Source of the DNA: an uncultured Eubacteriales bacterium
GTDB lineage: Bacteria; Bacillota; Clostridia; Oscillospirales; Oscillospiraceae
DNA: 64,000 bases
Direction of reading: 5' to 3'
Assembly (NCBI GenBank): GCA_900546915.1
Contig: UREY01000001.1
Span: forward strand, 62,001 to 126,000
Shown here: one piece after another, positions 17,169 to 28,432 of the stretch
How positions within the stretch are numbered: the stretch's first letter is position 1
Layout of the letters: each line of letters begins with the position of its first letter
Made by a program: the position numbers and the translations under genes
Notes under the pieces: generated by a model
Database searches by the model: none
What the model saw: the letters and a program-made list of their open reading frames with translations, nothing else
Told to the model about the DNA's origin: nothing

Positions 17169-18173
17169 ATGCAGCGATATTCCGACTGCCCGCAGATTTT
17201 ACGGGATTTCTTAGCTTATCACGAGAGCATCAAGGGCCAATCCGCCAAGACCATCTCAGAATATTATCTGGATTTGCGTATGTTCCTACGGTTTATGAAG
17301 CTGATGCGAAACGACATGCCGATTCGCACCCGGTTGGACGAGATCCCAATCCAGGATATCGATTTGGCCTTTATACGGGACATCACCACATCTGATATTT
17401 TTGAGTTTCTTTCGTATCTGGCCCACGACCGGACGGAGGATCCGGATGCTGCAGTCCCGTCCTACGGCATATCTCCAGTGGCACGGGCCAGGAAACTTTC
17501 TGCGATTAAGTCATTTTATAAGTATTTGACCGTTCGGACCAAGCAACTATCCGAAAACCCAGTGGCAGACATAGAATACCCCAAATTGCGGAAGAGTTTG
17601 CCGAAGTATTTGACCTATGAACAGTCCAAGGCGCTCTTACAGGCGGTATCGGGGCCAAATGCAAAGCGAGACGTCGCAATTTTGATGCTGTTTTTAAACT
17701 GTGGGATTCGCCGCAGTGAGTTGGTGGGGCTTAATTTGTCGGATGTATACGAAGACCGCATCCGAGTTGTGGGGAAAGGAAATAAAGAACGGATGGTCTA
17801 TTTTGGAGCATCCTGCCGCAGAGCAATTGATGACTATTTGACTGAACGCAACAAAAATATACTGTCTGACAATCGGGCTCTGTTTGGCTCCCGGGATCAT
17901 AACCGAATCAGCGCTGCAGCTGTTCACCGGCTGGTGAAGAAACATTTGCTGGCAGCGGGCCTGGACGCCAGTCAGTTTTCTGCGCACAAGTTGCGGCACA
18001 CAGCGGCAACTTTAATGCTCTCCAATGGCGTGGATGTCAAAACGGTTCAGGAAGTCTTGGGGCACGAGAATTTGAATACGACACAGATTTACACCCACAT
18101 CGAAAATACCGAGCTTAAAATCGCTGCGGAAGCCAATCCTGTTTCCAAAATGGCTATCGAAAAAAAGGAGTAG
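17169..18173 (+). CDS. XerC/XerD-like tyrosine recombinase
   Basis: 334 residues, slightly longer than XerC/D at about 300. An N-terminal SAM-like core-binding domain (about 5-125) is followed by the catalytic domain with R181 (GIRRSELVGL), H273 and R276 (HKLRHTAA), H299 (LGHENLNTT) and the nucleophile Y308. The family resolves chromosome dimers or integrates mobile elements. The gene is not flanked by obvious phage or integron genes, so a Xer-type role is more likely. No dif-like site was recognised nearby. Confidence 0.85.
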   Translation: MQRYSDCPQILRDFLAYHESIKGQSAKTISEYYLDLRMFLRFMKLMRNDMPIRTRLDEIPIQDIDLAFIRDITTSDIFEFLSYLAHDRTEDPDAAVPSYGISPVARARKLSAIKSFYKYLTVRTKQLSENPVADIEYPKLRKSLPKYLTYEQSKALLQAVSGPNAKRDVAILMLFLNCGIRRSELVGLNLSDVYEDRIRVVGKGNKERMVYFGASCRRAIDDYLTERNKNILSDNRALFGSRDHNRISAAAVHRLVKKHLLAAGLDASQFSAHKLRHTAATLMLSNGVDVKTVQEVLGHENLNTTQIYTHIENTELKIAAEANPVSKMAIEKKE

Positions 18174-18190
18174 CGGAAAACCGCTACTCC
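18158..18190 (-). terminator. Terminator of the first DUF3298-type lipoprotein gene
   Basis: On the minus strand GGAGTAGCGG, four T and CCGCTACTCC form a 10-bp stem followed by seven T. It overlaps the 3' end of the recombinase gene. Confidence 0.87.
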
Positions 18191-18204
18191 CCTGCCCTGC
18201 TCGG

Positions 18205-19527
18205 CTAGCTTGCCGCCTCAGTGAGCGAGATAGACCCATTCTCGTCATTTTGACGAATGAAATAGGATCTTGATTCCGCCGCCTCGCTTTGCAGGGTCAG
18301 ACGCAAATTGGGCTGCTCACCCGAAATATTAGAAGAAATCAAGATTAAATCCTGAGCCGTCAGACGGTTGGCCGCAAATACCACCTGAGAAGCTGCCATT
18401 GGTTGGCCATTGTCATCCCATCTCCCCTGCTCCACCCGGATGTCATAAATGGCGGAGCCGGAAAAAATCGCAACTTTGGTTCCATTTTCATCGAGCTCCA
18501 CAGAGAGTGCCTGCGCAAACTGCGCTTCATCAATTTGACCTTCTTCCGCAGCACTGATAGAAAAGGAATCGCCATACACAGGAGCCGCCTGTGGGAAATA
18601 CGCTTCTTTTAAAACTCCTTGTAACTCCTCGTAGGGAATTTCAATGTCGATATCTCCCACACTATACGGCGCGATTTCATAGGGGGAAAAATAGAAATGC
18701 ATCCCAGAATCTGCAAAGTACCAGCAGGCGCTGGAGGAGCTATCCAGGTTGAAATGTTCTTTTACAGTTTCTTCATAACCGTCTTGAAACATGGTCATAT
18801 CTGAGTCCAGATCATTCGCAAATTGTTCCAGCCGGTCCATTACTTTTAAATAGAGCGCTTCGGCCATGTCGGTATGATTCAGCACATCGGCCAAGGCCAG
18901 GGCGTCGCCAGTTTCAGCATGAAAATTTACAGAAAACAAAACCCGATTGGGGTGAATTCCGCCGGTGTACTCCCAGCTGACGCCGGAAAAGCTAACAACA
19001 GCAGAATCCAAGCGGACTGGTGTAAAAATAATTTGACTGGTATAGGGGGTCCAGCTTTCCCCTTCGCCGGTATAGGCCTGCTTGGCCCACTGCCGAATTT
19101 CTGCTGCAGAGTCTGCAGCTTCCTTGATTTGCTGCGCCATTGCTTCGTTCATTTTCTGTGCGGCTTCCGGTGCATCTGGGATTGTAAGGGTGATATTTTG
19201 ATATTGGTGCTGAAAGATGCTGGCTCCGTCAGCATCTTTTTCCTCCTCTAGAACAGGCGCCAGAGTAACCGCTACCAAGGAATCTGTCTGAGAAACCGGT
19301 GTAGTTTCTTCTGCAGGTAACGTTTCGATCATCTCACTAGGGCTGGTAACTTCCTCTGACTCCGGCACCGTCCCCGGTTCCGGAGATGGTGTGGTGGACG
19401 CTTGCGTTTCTGTGGGCGAAGTTTCTGCAGTGGTTGAGGGATTTGTTTCTTGTTGTTCCGGCTGCCCGCAACCGGTTTGAGAGAGTATTAAACCGATGCA
19501 TAAAGCAGCAGCAATCCATCTTTTCAT
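18205..19527 (-). CDS. Lipoprotein with DUF3298-type domain (RsiV-like fold)
   Basis: 440 residues from the ATG at 19527, preceded by a GGAGGTA site; an upstream extension is not supported. A lipobox-like QTGC ends the signal peptide at residue 20 and a Thr/Glu/Pro-rich linker follows to about residue 110. The core has the signature GGIHPN and a C-terminal FSPYEIAPYSVGDIDI segment that recur in DUF3298/DUF4163 proteins, a fold also present in the lysozyme sensor RsiV. No sigma factor gene lies nearby, so anti-sigma function is not supported. It is a paralogue of the next gene upstream. Confidence 0.8.
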   Translation of the reverse strand: MKRWIAAALCIGLILSQTGCGQPEQQETNPSTTAETSPTETQASTTPSPEPGTVPESEEVTSPSEMIETLPAEETTPVSQTDSLVAVTLAPVLEEEKDADGASIFQHQYQNITLTIPDAPEAAQKMNEAMAQQIKEAADSAAEIRQWAKQAYTGEGESWTPYTSQIIFTPVRLDSAVVSFSGVSWEYTGGIHPNRVLFSVNFHAETGDALALADVLNHTDMAEALYLKVMDRLEQFANDLDSDMTMFQDGYEETVKEHFNLDSSSSACWYFADSGMHFYFSPYEIAPYSVGDIDIEIPYEELQGVLKEAYFPQAAPVYGDSFSISAAEEGQIDEAQFAQALSVELDENGTKVAIFSGSAIYDIRVEQGRWDDNGQPMAASQVVFAANRLTAQDLILISSNISGEQPNLRLTLQSEAAESRSYFIRQNDENGSISLTEAAS

Positions 19528-19553
19528 GGGATATCTACCTCCATTCTTGATCC

Positions 19554-20828
19554 TTATTTCGTAATCCACTGGTAAGCTCCGTCCTGATACGACAGCCCGA
19601 AATAGATACTCTGCATAGACCCGCTGGAGCCGTATTCTAGCTGCATATATGCGTCCGAATTGGCAGCATCTACCTGAACAATTATCACATTGGATTCTGA
19701 GAGATAATTCGCAGCATATACGGAACGTTGCGTGATTATCTGTCCCCCTACCCAGTCGACTAGCTTCAAGGAGAGATTGTAAATCGTCCCGTTGGCATAA
19801 AGTGCAAACTGTACGCCATCGTCTGAGGTATCCACCCATTCCAGCGTCTCATATTCTTCCGAATCCACATTTGCGGGAAAGCACATAACCGGCGCCGAAG
19901 AGGATTCCTCAGAATTGTAGACCGGAAGATAGTCCGGCTCCAGAACATCGGTCAGGCTCTCATAAGGAAACTCGATTTTTACAACGCCTGCCGCATACGG
20001 CGTAATATCGTATGGGTTAAAGAAAACCACCAGACCGTTGTTTGAAAAATACCAGGCTGTGGACTGAGCGTCCAGGGCGGAATTCTGAAATTTATCGGCA
20101 ACGACAGTCTGATATTCGTCAAACAATCCAAAATTGTCCGCTTTTGTCTCGAGCCATTCCAAAATCATCCCCTCCAGGGAGGCTTCCCCTTGTGGTTGCA
20201 AGACTTCAGCTAAGGTCAGCTTTTCTCCTGTCTGCAGGCTGAAGTTAACGGCTTCCTGCACATTGTTTGGATGCGCGCCACCAGTATAGGTGCTATAGTA
20301 AGTGGTCATAGAGAAAACGGAACCATCTAAGCGGGTTACGGTGTCCGCCGTATAATAGCTGTAGCCATAAAAGTTCCAGGATTCGTCGCCAAAGTAATCC
20401 TGAAGGTTGTAATATTCCTCCTCTGCCTGTCTCTGTAGATCTTCCAGTTCCGTATAAATGATTTCACGACGCTCACACAATGTGTCATTGATCCGGGTCT
20501 CTATCTCTACAGCCTCCGGAATGGAGATGGCGGTTTCCTGAAGCTGCTGGGTGAAAAGAAGCGTATGATCATCTGCATATGTGGTAGTCAGATTCTCCTT
20601 TGTCTTGGCAGAGGCCCGAACATCGCAGGAAACAGAGCCCTCTTTTTCATCCTGCGCGCTCCATGTTTGTTGTAGCCACAGGTTGCCGTTTTCATCTACA
20701 ACACTGGCGCTGCATGCTTGCGCAGTTGACTCTTCTGGAGCAGAAATTCCCTCCTCCTGCGATTTGCTGCTAGCGCAGCCTATTAAGCAAATAATTATAC
20801 AGAGAAGCAGTATAAAGAATCTTTTCAT
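19554..20828 (-). CDS. Second lipoprotein with DUF3298-type domain, paralogue of its neighbour
   Basis: 424 residues from the ATG at 20828, with an AAGGAGT site. A lipobox LIGC ends at residue 18. The core repeats the family signatures GGAHPN and FFNPYDITPYAAG. It lies 26 bases upstream of its paralogue on the same strand, so both are probably transcribed from the promoter at 20859-20887. The two differ mainly in the linker, which is long in the neighbour and short here. Function is unknown; binding of an extracellular ligand is a guess from the RsiV fold. Confidence 0.8.
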   Translation of the reverse strand: MKRFFILLLCIIICLIGCASSKSQEEGISAPEESTAQACSASVVDENGNLWLQQTWSAQDEKEGSVSCDVRASAKTKENLTTTYADDHTLLFTQQLQETAISIPEAVEIETRINDTLCERREIIYTELEDLQRQAEEEYYNLQDYFGDESWNFYGYSYYTADTVTRLDGSVFSMTTYYSTYTGGAHPNNVQEAVNFSLQTGEKLTLAEVLQPQGEASLEGMILEWLETKADNFGLFDEYQTVVADKFQNSALDAQSTAWYFSNNGLVVFFNPYDITPYAAGVVKIEFPYESLTDVLEPDYLPVYNSEESSSAPVMCFPANVDSEEYETLEWVDTSDDGVQFALYANGTIYNLSLKLVDWVGGQIITQRSVYAANYLSESNVIIVQVDAANSDAYMQLEYGSSGSMQSIYFGLSYQDGAYQWITK

Positions 20829-20858
20829 AATCTGTACTCCTTCGCAAGTCACACCCTT

Positions 20859-20887
20859 ATCTTACCATAGGAGAAATGGGTTTGCAA
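20859..20887 (-). promoter_or_regulatory. Promoter of the paired lipoprotein genes
   Basis: On the minus strand TTGCAA (20887-20882) and TAAGAT (20864-20859) have a 17-bp spacer. Confidence 0.55.
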
Positions 20888-21027
20888 CGCGTCAAATTCA
20901 TTCTTAATATCTTAAATATCTGCGTTTTTTGTGTATTTATGACGGACAAGCAAAAAAATGCGGGTCTCCCCTGTCCTTTTTTAAAAGAAAGCGTTCCGGA
21001 TGTGGGACCTATGTGAAAAATTCAAGC

Positions 21028-21056
21028 TTTACAACAGACAAAAAATCCATTAAAAT
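21028..21056 (+). promoter_or_regulatory. Promoter of pfkA
   Basis: TTTACA (21028-21033) and TAAAAT (21051-21056) have a 17-bp spacer, with the AAAGGAGG site of the gene about 50 bases downstream. Confidence 0.6.
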
Positions 21057-21122
21057 GAAGGCGTATACGTAAAGTTATGCTGCCATGGTGACAGTGGCAA
21101 GCCAAAGGAGGTTTCAGAAAAC

Positions 21123-22094
21123 ATGTCAGTCAAACGCATTGGTGTTTTAACCAGCGGCGGTGATGCTCCGGGAATGAACGCCTGTGTTCGCGCCGTTGTC
21201 CGGACTGCGTTGTATCATGGAATTGAATGCTACGGGATCCGTCGCGGGTGGAATGGCTTGATTCACGGCGATATTGTAAAGCTGGATGAGAGAAGCGTGG
21301 CACATATTATCAACCGTGGCGGTACCATTCTATATACTGCCCGGAGTAAGGAATTTATGACGGAAGAGGGACAGCGGAAAGCCGTCAGCACCTGTAAATT
21401 TCTGGGTTTAGATGGGATTGTGGCAATTGGAGGCGACGGTACGTTTCGCGGTGCGCAAGCGTTGTCCAAGTACGGCGTTCCTGTAGTAGGGATCCCCGGG
21501 ACCATCGACAATGACATCAGCTGCTCCAACTACTGTATTGGGTTTGATACAGCCGCCAATACCGCCATCGAGTGTATTGATAAGCTGCGGGATACGATGC
21601 AGTCACATGAACGCTGCTCTGTGGTGGAGGTTATGGGACGGAATGCCGGCTACCTGGCTATGTACGTCGGGTTGGCCACGGGAGCCACTGCGGTGTTGGT
21701 TCCTGAGGAGCCTATCGATTTTGACCGGGATGTCATCGAGAAAATCCGGCAAGCCAGATTAAACGGATTTACACATTATATGATTGTTGTGGCGGAGGGA
21801 GCCGGAAGCGCTGCAGACATTGCCGCAAAAATCAAAGAGGAAATCGACTTGGATCCACGGGTGACCGTTTTGGGGCATGTGCAACGGGGCGGTGCGCCGA
21901 CAGCGCGTGACCGTGTAAACGCCACCAAAATGGGCTATCGGGCGGTAGAAATATTACGCAGCGGAAACAGCAGTCGCATTGTCTGCACGCATGAGGGCGT
22001 TATTACGGATGTGGACATTCATGAGGGCCTGTCTATGCAAAAAAGTATCCAGCAAGAAGAAGTGGATGTGTTGCAGGCCATGACGGGTATCTAA
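21123..22094 (+). CDS. pfkA: ATP-dependent 6-phosphofructokinase
   Basis: 323 residues, the normal bacterial PFK length. It phosphorylates fructose 6-phosphate in glycolysis. The N-terminal GVLTSGGDAPGMN and the GGDGTFRGA motif are present; the second glycine in GGDG, where PPi-dependent enzymes have Asp, supports ATP use. PGTIDNDI and MGRNAGYLA mark the active site. The AAAGGAGG ribosome binding site is strong. It is followed by a hairpin and then the ATP synthase operon. Confidence 0.96.
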   Translation: MSVKRIGVLTSGGDAPGMNACVRAVVRTALYHGIECYGIRRGWNGLIHGDIVKLDERSVAHIINRGGTILYTARSKEFMTEEGQRKAVSTCKFLGLDGIVAIGGDGTFRGAQALSKYGVPVVGIPGTIDNDISCSNYCIGFDTAANTAIECIDKLRDTMQSHERCSVVEVMGRNAGYLAMYVGLATGATAVLVPEEPIDFDRDVIEKIRQARLNGFTHYMIVVAEGAGSAADIAAKIKEEIDLDPRVTVLGHVQRGGAPTARDRVNATKMGYRAVEILRSGNSSRIVCTHEGVITDVDIHEGLSMQKSIQQEEVDVLQAMTGI

Positions 22095-22111
22095 ATTTCA
22101 TATGATGCATA

Positions 22112-22146
22112 TAATGGGGATGTTGCGCATGCGTAACATCCCCATT
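22112..22146 (+). terminator. Hairpin after pfkA
   Basis: AATGGGGATGTT and AACATCCCCATT form a perfect 12-bp stem around an inner CGCATGCG palindrome. The T-run is poor, so termination is likely but not certain. Confidence 0.6.
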
Positions 22147-22168
22147 GTAATTTCCGGAAGCCGCCCAC

Positions 22169-22197
22169 TTGACTTTTTTCGAAACAAGTGCTATAAC
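22169..22197 (+). promoter_or_regulatory. Promoter of the ATP synthase operon
   Basis: TTGACT (22169-22174) and TATAAC (22192-22197) have a 17-bp spacer, about 100 bases before the first gene. Confidence 0.65.
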
Positions 22198-22300
22198 TGC
22201 GTAGAAATCGTGCCCAGGGGGTCGGCGTGCCTGTTCGGACAAGGTTTTTATGTTGTTCATCCTGACTGAATCCGTTTGTTTTTAAGGAAAGGGGTTGCCT

Positions 22301-23131
22301 ATGAGCAAGAAAAAACGGGCGATTCAACTGGCAATTTGGTTGATTCTGATTGCTGTCTTCTTGGTCTCCGCTCTGGTCACCGGCTCGCAGACCGGCAAGC
22401 AGGAAACCATCCAAGAGGTGATGCGAGACGCCGTGCTGCATGAAACCGACAAGATTGATATATTGGGGCTACAGGTGAACCCAGGGGTTGTTTCGGCTTT
22501 CACAGTGACGGTCATAATCCTGCTGTTGGCTGGATGTATCCGTATTTTTGCAATTCCCAGATTTCGCATGGTCCCGGGAAAATTTCAGCTCCTATTAGAG
22601 CAGTTAGTTGGTTTTTTTGACCGGCTTGCAAAATCCAATAGCCCACACAGAAACGGGTTTTTAGGAGCCTATATATTTGGAGCCGGCGTTTATATTTTCT
22701 TTGGGACCATTTTTGAATTATTTGGATTGCAGGCCGTAACAGCTACGGGGGTTTCCATCGCGCTGCCCGCGCCGCTGTCAGATATTAACGCCGCCATTGC
22801 CCTGGGTTGCCTGTCTTATTTCGTGATCCTATCGGGGGGTATTGGGGCCAATCGGCTCCGAGGCGTCGGGAATACGCTGAAGGATTTTTCTCTTCCCATT
22901 TCCATGAGCTTCCGTTTATTCGGAGCATTACTCAGCGGGTTATTGGTAACGGAGCTAGTTTATTATTATATGAGCCTGAGCTTCGTCCTGCCGGTTATCG
23001 TCGGCGTGATGTTTACTTTACTGCATGCTCTGATACAGACATATGTCTTAACCATGTTGACCGCTCTGTTTTATGGAGAAGTATCCGAGCCTCACAGAAA
23101 AAAAGAAAAAGTGAAAAAGGCAATTGCCTGA
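22301..23131 (+). CDS. atpB: F-type ATP synthase subunit a
   Basis: 276 residues from the ATG at 22301 with AAAGGGG upstream. It is a membrane protein with five to six helices. The ion-path arginine is R205 in SFRLFGALLSG; the usual asparagine after G (RLFGN) is alanine here. Together with the c ring it forms the ion channel of the Fo motor. No atpI gene precedes it. It is the first gene of an a-c-b-alpha-gamma-beta-epsilon operon. Confidence 0.94.
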   Translation: MSKKKRAIQLAIWLILIAVFLVSALVTGSQTGKQETIQEVMRDAVLHETDKIDILGLQVNPGVVSAFTVTVIILLLAGCIRIFAIPRFRMVPGKFQLLLEQLVGFFDRLAKSNSPHRNGFLGAYIFGAGVYIFFGTIFELFGLQAVTATGVSIALPAPLSDINAAIALGCLSYFVILSGGIGANRLRGVGNTLKDFSLPISMSFRLFGALLSGLLVTELVYYYMSLSFVLPVIVGVMFTLLHALIQTYVLTMLTALFYGEVSEPHRKKEKVKKAIA

Positions 23132-23149
23132 GTTTTGGAGGAATAAACT

Positions 23150-23521
23150 ATGAAAACGTTAGGAAAGAGATTGTTCGCGCTTTGTGTTCTTGCTGCACTG
23201 TGCTGTCTGTTCGCTATGCCCGTCCTGGCGGCTTCTCCAACGGACTCTGGCAGCGAAACAGCTGTCGGCGAGATGCAAACAGAAGAAAAGCAGGATGCCA
23301 CTGGGGAAAAGGCTATGGCGGCTGCAATTTGCGTCGGCTTAGCCGCCGCCGCAGGTGCAATCGGAATGGGCATTGCAATATCCAAATCATCCGAGGGCAT
23401 TTCGCGTCAGCCGGAGGCTGAAAACAAAATTCGTACCAATCTGATGCTGGGTCTGGTATTTGTGGAAACAGCGATCATCTATGCGCTGATTGTTGCGATT
23501 CTAATTATCTTCGTACTGTAA
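23150..23521 (+). CDS. atpE: F-type ATP synthase subunit c with N-terminal signal-like extension
   Basis: 123 residues, long for subunit c (usually 70-90). Residues 1-27 look like a signal peptide ending AMPVLAAS, residues 28-53 are acidic and hydrophilic, and the two-helix hairpin occupies about 55-123. The loop signature RQPEA is intact and the ion-carrying acid is E106, followed by T107 and Y111. The position equal to the Na+ ligand Gln32 of Ilyobacter is Met (M73), so Na+ specificity is not clear. The TTGGAGGA site supports the start. Confidence 0.92.
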   Translation: MKTLGKRLFALCVLAALCCLFAMPVLAASPTDSGSETAVGEMQTEEKQDATGEKAMAAAICVGLAAAAGAIGMGIAISKSSEGISRQPEAENKIRTNLMLGLVFVETAIIYALIVAILIIFVL

Positions 23522-23535
23522 GGGAGTAGAGTGCA

Positions 23536-24018
23536 ATGAGCGTCCCATTGAATATTGACTGGCAGCAAATCCTGCTCCACTTGTTTAATTTTGTCATTCT
23601 GGCAGGCGGCCTTTATTTTCTTCTATATAAGCCGGTTAAAAAATTTATGGATAACCGCACCGCGTATTACCAAACCCTGGATGCAAATGCAGAAGAGAAA
23701 GTTGCAAACGCCAAAAAGCTGGAAGAAATGTATCAGAACCGTCTGAATGATGCTGAGACTGAAATCAGAGATAAAAAAACAAGGGCGGTAAAAGAGGCGG
23801 AAGAAGAGGCAAATGCGGTCTTAGCGGATGCCAAAAAGAAAAAAGAGCAAATGCTGCTGGATGCGCGGGAAGCTGCGCAACATGAAAAAATAAGAATAAT
23901 TCGAGAAGCAAAAGAAGAAATTGCAGAGCTCGCCATTGCAGCGACTGCAAAATTGCTGCAGCAGGATGCCGCAAAGCAAGCCCGGACAACCTCCGGTGGG
24001 GAGGCTGCAGATGAATAA
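23536..24018 (+). CDS. atpF: F-type ATP synthase subunit b
   Basis: 160 residues: an N-terminal transmembrane helix (about 10-32) followed by a long charged, coiled-coil helix rich in Ala, Glu and Lys, the normal b architecture. Subunit b forms the stator stalk and normally binds delta at its C terminus. There is no delta domain fused to it, and the alpha gene begins 8 bases before its stop, so delta is missing from its usual place. Confidence 0.94.
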   Translation: MSVPLNIDWQQILLHLFNFVILAGGLYFLLYKPVKKFMDNRTAYYQTLDANAEEKVANAKKLEEMYQNRLNDAETEIRDKKTRAVKEAEEEANAVLADAKKKKEQMLLDAREAAQHEKIRIIREAKEEIAELAIAATAKLLQQDAAKQARTTSGGEAADE

Positions 24019-25588
24019 TCCCCATGTAGAAGAACGGTTTGAAGAGCTAAAGAATATGCTCATTGGCTTGGCCTCGCAGGATGGGGATATGCTCCCTCTG
24101 ATGCAAGAGGCTGTAAAAAATTGGAAACCGTCGGATCAGCAATACGAGGTCGGCACTGTTTTGACGGTTGGAGACGGAATTGCAACGGTCAGTGGGCTGG
24201 AGCATGCGACTTACGGAGAGATTTTAATTTTTTCCTCCGGGATTCGTGGCATGGTTCAGGAATTAAACCGTGACGAGATTGGCTGTATTTTGTTTGGCGA
24301 TGATCAAAATATTCTGGAGGGAAGCGCCGTCCGGAGAACCGGAAGAACCGCAGGCATTCCAGTGGGAGAGGAATACATGGGTCGGGTCATCGATGCGCTG
24401 GGGAATCCAATTGATGGGAAAGGAAAAATTCACCCGGAGGACTACCGTCCGGTGGAAACTCCGGCCCCCGGGATTATCCACCGCCAGCCTGTGAATATGC
24501 CCATGGAAACCGGTCTGCTGGCGATTGATTCCATGTTTCCCATTGGGCGCGGACAGCGTGAACTGATCATTGGAGACAGACAGACTGGAAAAACGGCCAT
24601 TGCTTTAGATACGATCATCAATCAGAAAGGGAAAGATATCATCTGCATCTATGTAGCAATTGGGCAAAAAGCATCCTCTGTGGCTCAACTTGTGGAGACA
24701 TTGCGAGTACATGAGGCATTAAGCTATTGTGTTGTCGTCAATGCAACGGCAAGCGATCCGGCTCCCTTACAATACATTGCTCCTTATGCCGGCTGCGCTT
24801 TGGGAGAATATTTTATGGGAAAAGGAAAGGATGTTTTAATTGTTTACGACGATTTGTCCAAACATGCCGTGGCTTATCGGGCGTTGAGTCTGCTGTTGGG
24901 CCGGTCGCCGGGCCGGGAGGCGTATCCGGGTGATGTTTTCTACCTTCATTCCAGATTGCTGGAGCGTTCCGCACACTTATCCGATGACCTGGGCGGCGGC
25001 AGTATGACGGCTCTGCCGATTGTAGAGACACAGGCAGGCGATGTTTCCGCTTATATTCCGACAAATATCATCTCCATTACAGATGGACAAATATTTTTGG
25101 AAAGCGACTTATTTTTTGCCGGCCAGCGTCCGGCGGTGAATGTCGGTCTTTCGGTTTCCCGTGTAGGCGGCGCAGCACAGACGAGGGCGATGAAGGCCGC
25201 ATCAGGTACCATTCGTTTGGACTTGGCACAGTATCGGGAGATGGAAGTATTCACGCAATTCGCAAGCGATTTGGATGACAGTACAAAACAACAGTTGTAT
25301 TATGGCCAAGGATTGATGGAACTGCTCAAGCAAGAGCAGTTTTCTCCCCTCAAACAGTACGAGCAAGTCATTCTCTTAATTACGGCATTGGCTCATGTCT
25401 TCCAGAATGTTCCGGTAAAACAAATTTCAGATGTTAGCAAAGATTTGCTTGCAGCAGTAAAAGGGCAATTGCCGGATATTTGCAAAAAAATAGAGCGAAA
25501 TGGGGCGTTCTCCCAAGAGGACAAACAAGAGATTATTCAGGTGGCCCATCAATATTTGGAATCGCATAAAATTAAGCAATCAGAATAA
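24011..25588 (+). CDS. atpA: F-type ATP synthase subunit alpha
   Basis: 525 residues from the ATG at 24011, which overlaps the atpF stop and has GGGGAGG upstream. The nucleotide-binding core has the Walker [13 protein letters not shown] and the [11 protein letters not shown] opening of the beta barrel. The N-terminal part before this barrel is about 50 residues and not alike to the delta-binding helix of typical alpha subunits, which begins near MSIxxEEI. That difference fits with the absence of a delta gene. Confidence 0.95.
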   Translation: MNNPHVEERFEELKNMLIGLASQDGDMLPLMQEAVKNWKPSDQQYEVGTVLTVGDGIATVSGLEHATYGEILIFSSGIRGMVQELNRDEIGCILFGDDQNILEGSAVRRTGRTAGIPVGEEYMGRVIDALGNPIDGKGKIHPEDYRPVETPAPGIIHRQPVNMPMETGLLAIDSMFPIGRGQRELIIGDRQTGKTAIALDTIINQKGKDIICIYVAIGQKASSVAQLVETLRVHEALSYCVVVNATASDPAPLQYIAPYAGCALGEYFMGKGKDVLIVYDDLSKHAVAYRALSLLLGRSPGREAYPGDVFYLHSRLLERSAHLSDDLGGGSMTALPIVETQAGDVSAYIPTNIISITDGQIFLESDLFFAGQRPAVNVGLSVSRVGGAAQTRAMKAASGTIRLDLAQYREMEVFTQFASDLDDSTKQQLYYGQGLMELLKQEQFSPLKQYEQVILLITALAHVFQNVPVKQISDVSKDLLAAVKGQLPDICKKIERNGAFSQEDKQEIIQVAHQYLESHKIKQSE

Positions 25589-25603
25589 GGCGGGTGGCTT
25601 TCT

Positions 25604-27923
<2,320 letters not shown>

Positions 27924-27926
27924 GAT

Positions 27927-28337
27927 ATGGGACAATTTCAGGTGCATATCTTGGCTGCAGACAACGTCCTCTATGAAGGTCCCTGTGAATCTATTGTAAT
28001 TCCCACATTGCAAGGTCAGTATGGCATTCTCGCCGGACACTGCAATACCATTGCAGCGGTGGTTCCGGGTATGCTGACATACCGGGTTCCGGGACAAACG
28101 GAAGAGATTGCAGCTGTATCTGCCGGGCTGATCAAGATTGAAAATGACGATGTCCTGGTGCTGGTGGATGCTGCGGAGCGTCCGGAAGAAATCGATGCAA
28201 ACCGGGCGCAGCGCGCGGCGGATGAAGCCAAAGAAACGCTTCTGCAAAAGCGCAGTATTTTGGAATACCGTTTGGCACAATCAAATTTGGCGAGAGCCGT
28301 CAATCGACTTCGGATTAAACAGCATGTGAATATGTAA
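27927..28337 (+). CDS. atpC: F-type ATP synthase subunit epsilon
   Basis: 136 residues. The N-terminal beta sandwich (FQVHILAADNVLYEG, then IPTLQGQYGILAGH) and a C-terminal pair of helices rich in Arg, Glu and Ala match the family. Epsilon sits on the rotor and can inhibit ATP hydrolysis. It is the last gene of the operon and a strong terminator follows about 25 bases later. Confidence 0.94.
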   Translation: MGQFQVHILAADNVLYEGPCESIVIPTLQGQYGILAGHCNTIAAVVPGMLTYRVPGQTEEIAAVSAGLIKIENDDVLVLVDAAERPEEIDANRAQRAADEAKETLLQKRSILEYRLAQSNLARAVNRLRIKQHVNM

Positions 28338-28360
28338 GTCATTTTTACACAAAGAAGAAA

Positions 28361-28415
28361 AGACAGGCGAGATTGCTGTAGGAAGAGCTCAAGCGCAATC
28401 TTGCCTGTCTTTTTG
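28361..28415. terminator. Strong bidirectional terminator after the ATP synthase operon
   Basis: A 16-bp stem (one G-T pair) joins 28361-28376 with 28395-28410, with an 18-base loop. Five T follow on the plus strand; on the minus strand an A-rich left flank gives a T-rich tail, so it may also end the lipoprotein gene. Confidence 0.87.
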
Positions 28416-28432
28416 TATCTTAGAACCTTGCT

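Noticed and set aside
17169..18173. Phage or integrative-element integrase
   Set aside because: No phage, excisionase, tRNA attachment site or direct repeats were found nearby, so a Xer-like role fits better.
20935..21020. Possible terminator GGACA/TGTCC followed by TTTTTT upstream of pfkA
   Set aside because: The stem is only 5 bp with large internal loops, and its gene of origin is unclear.
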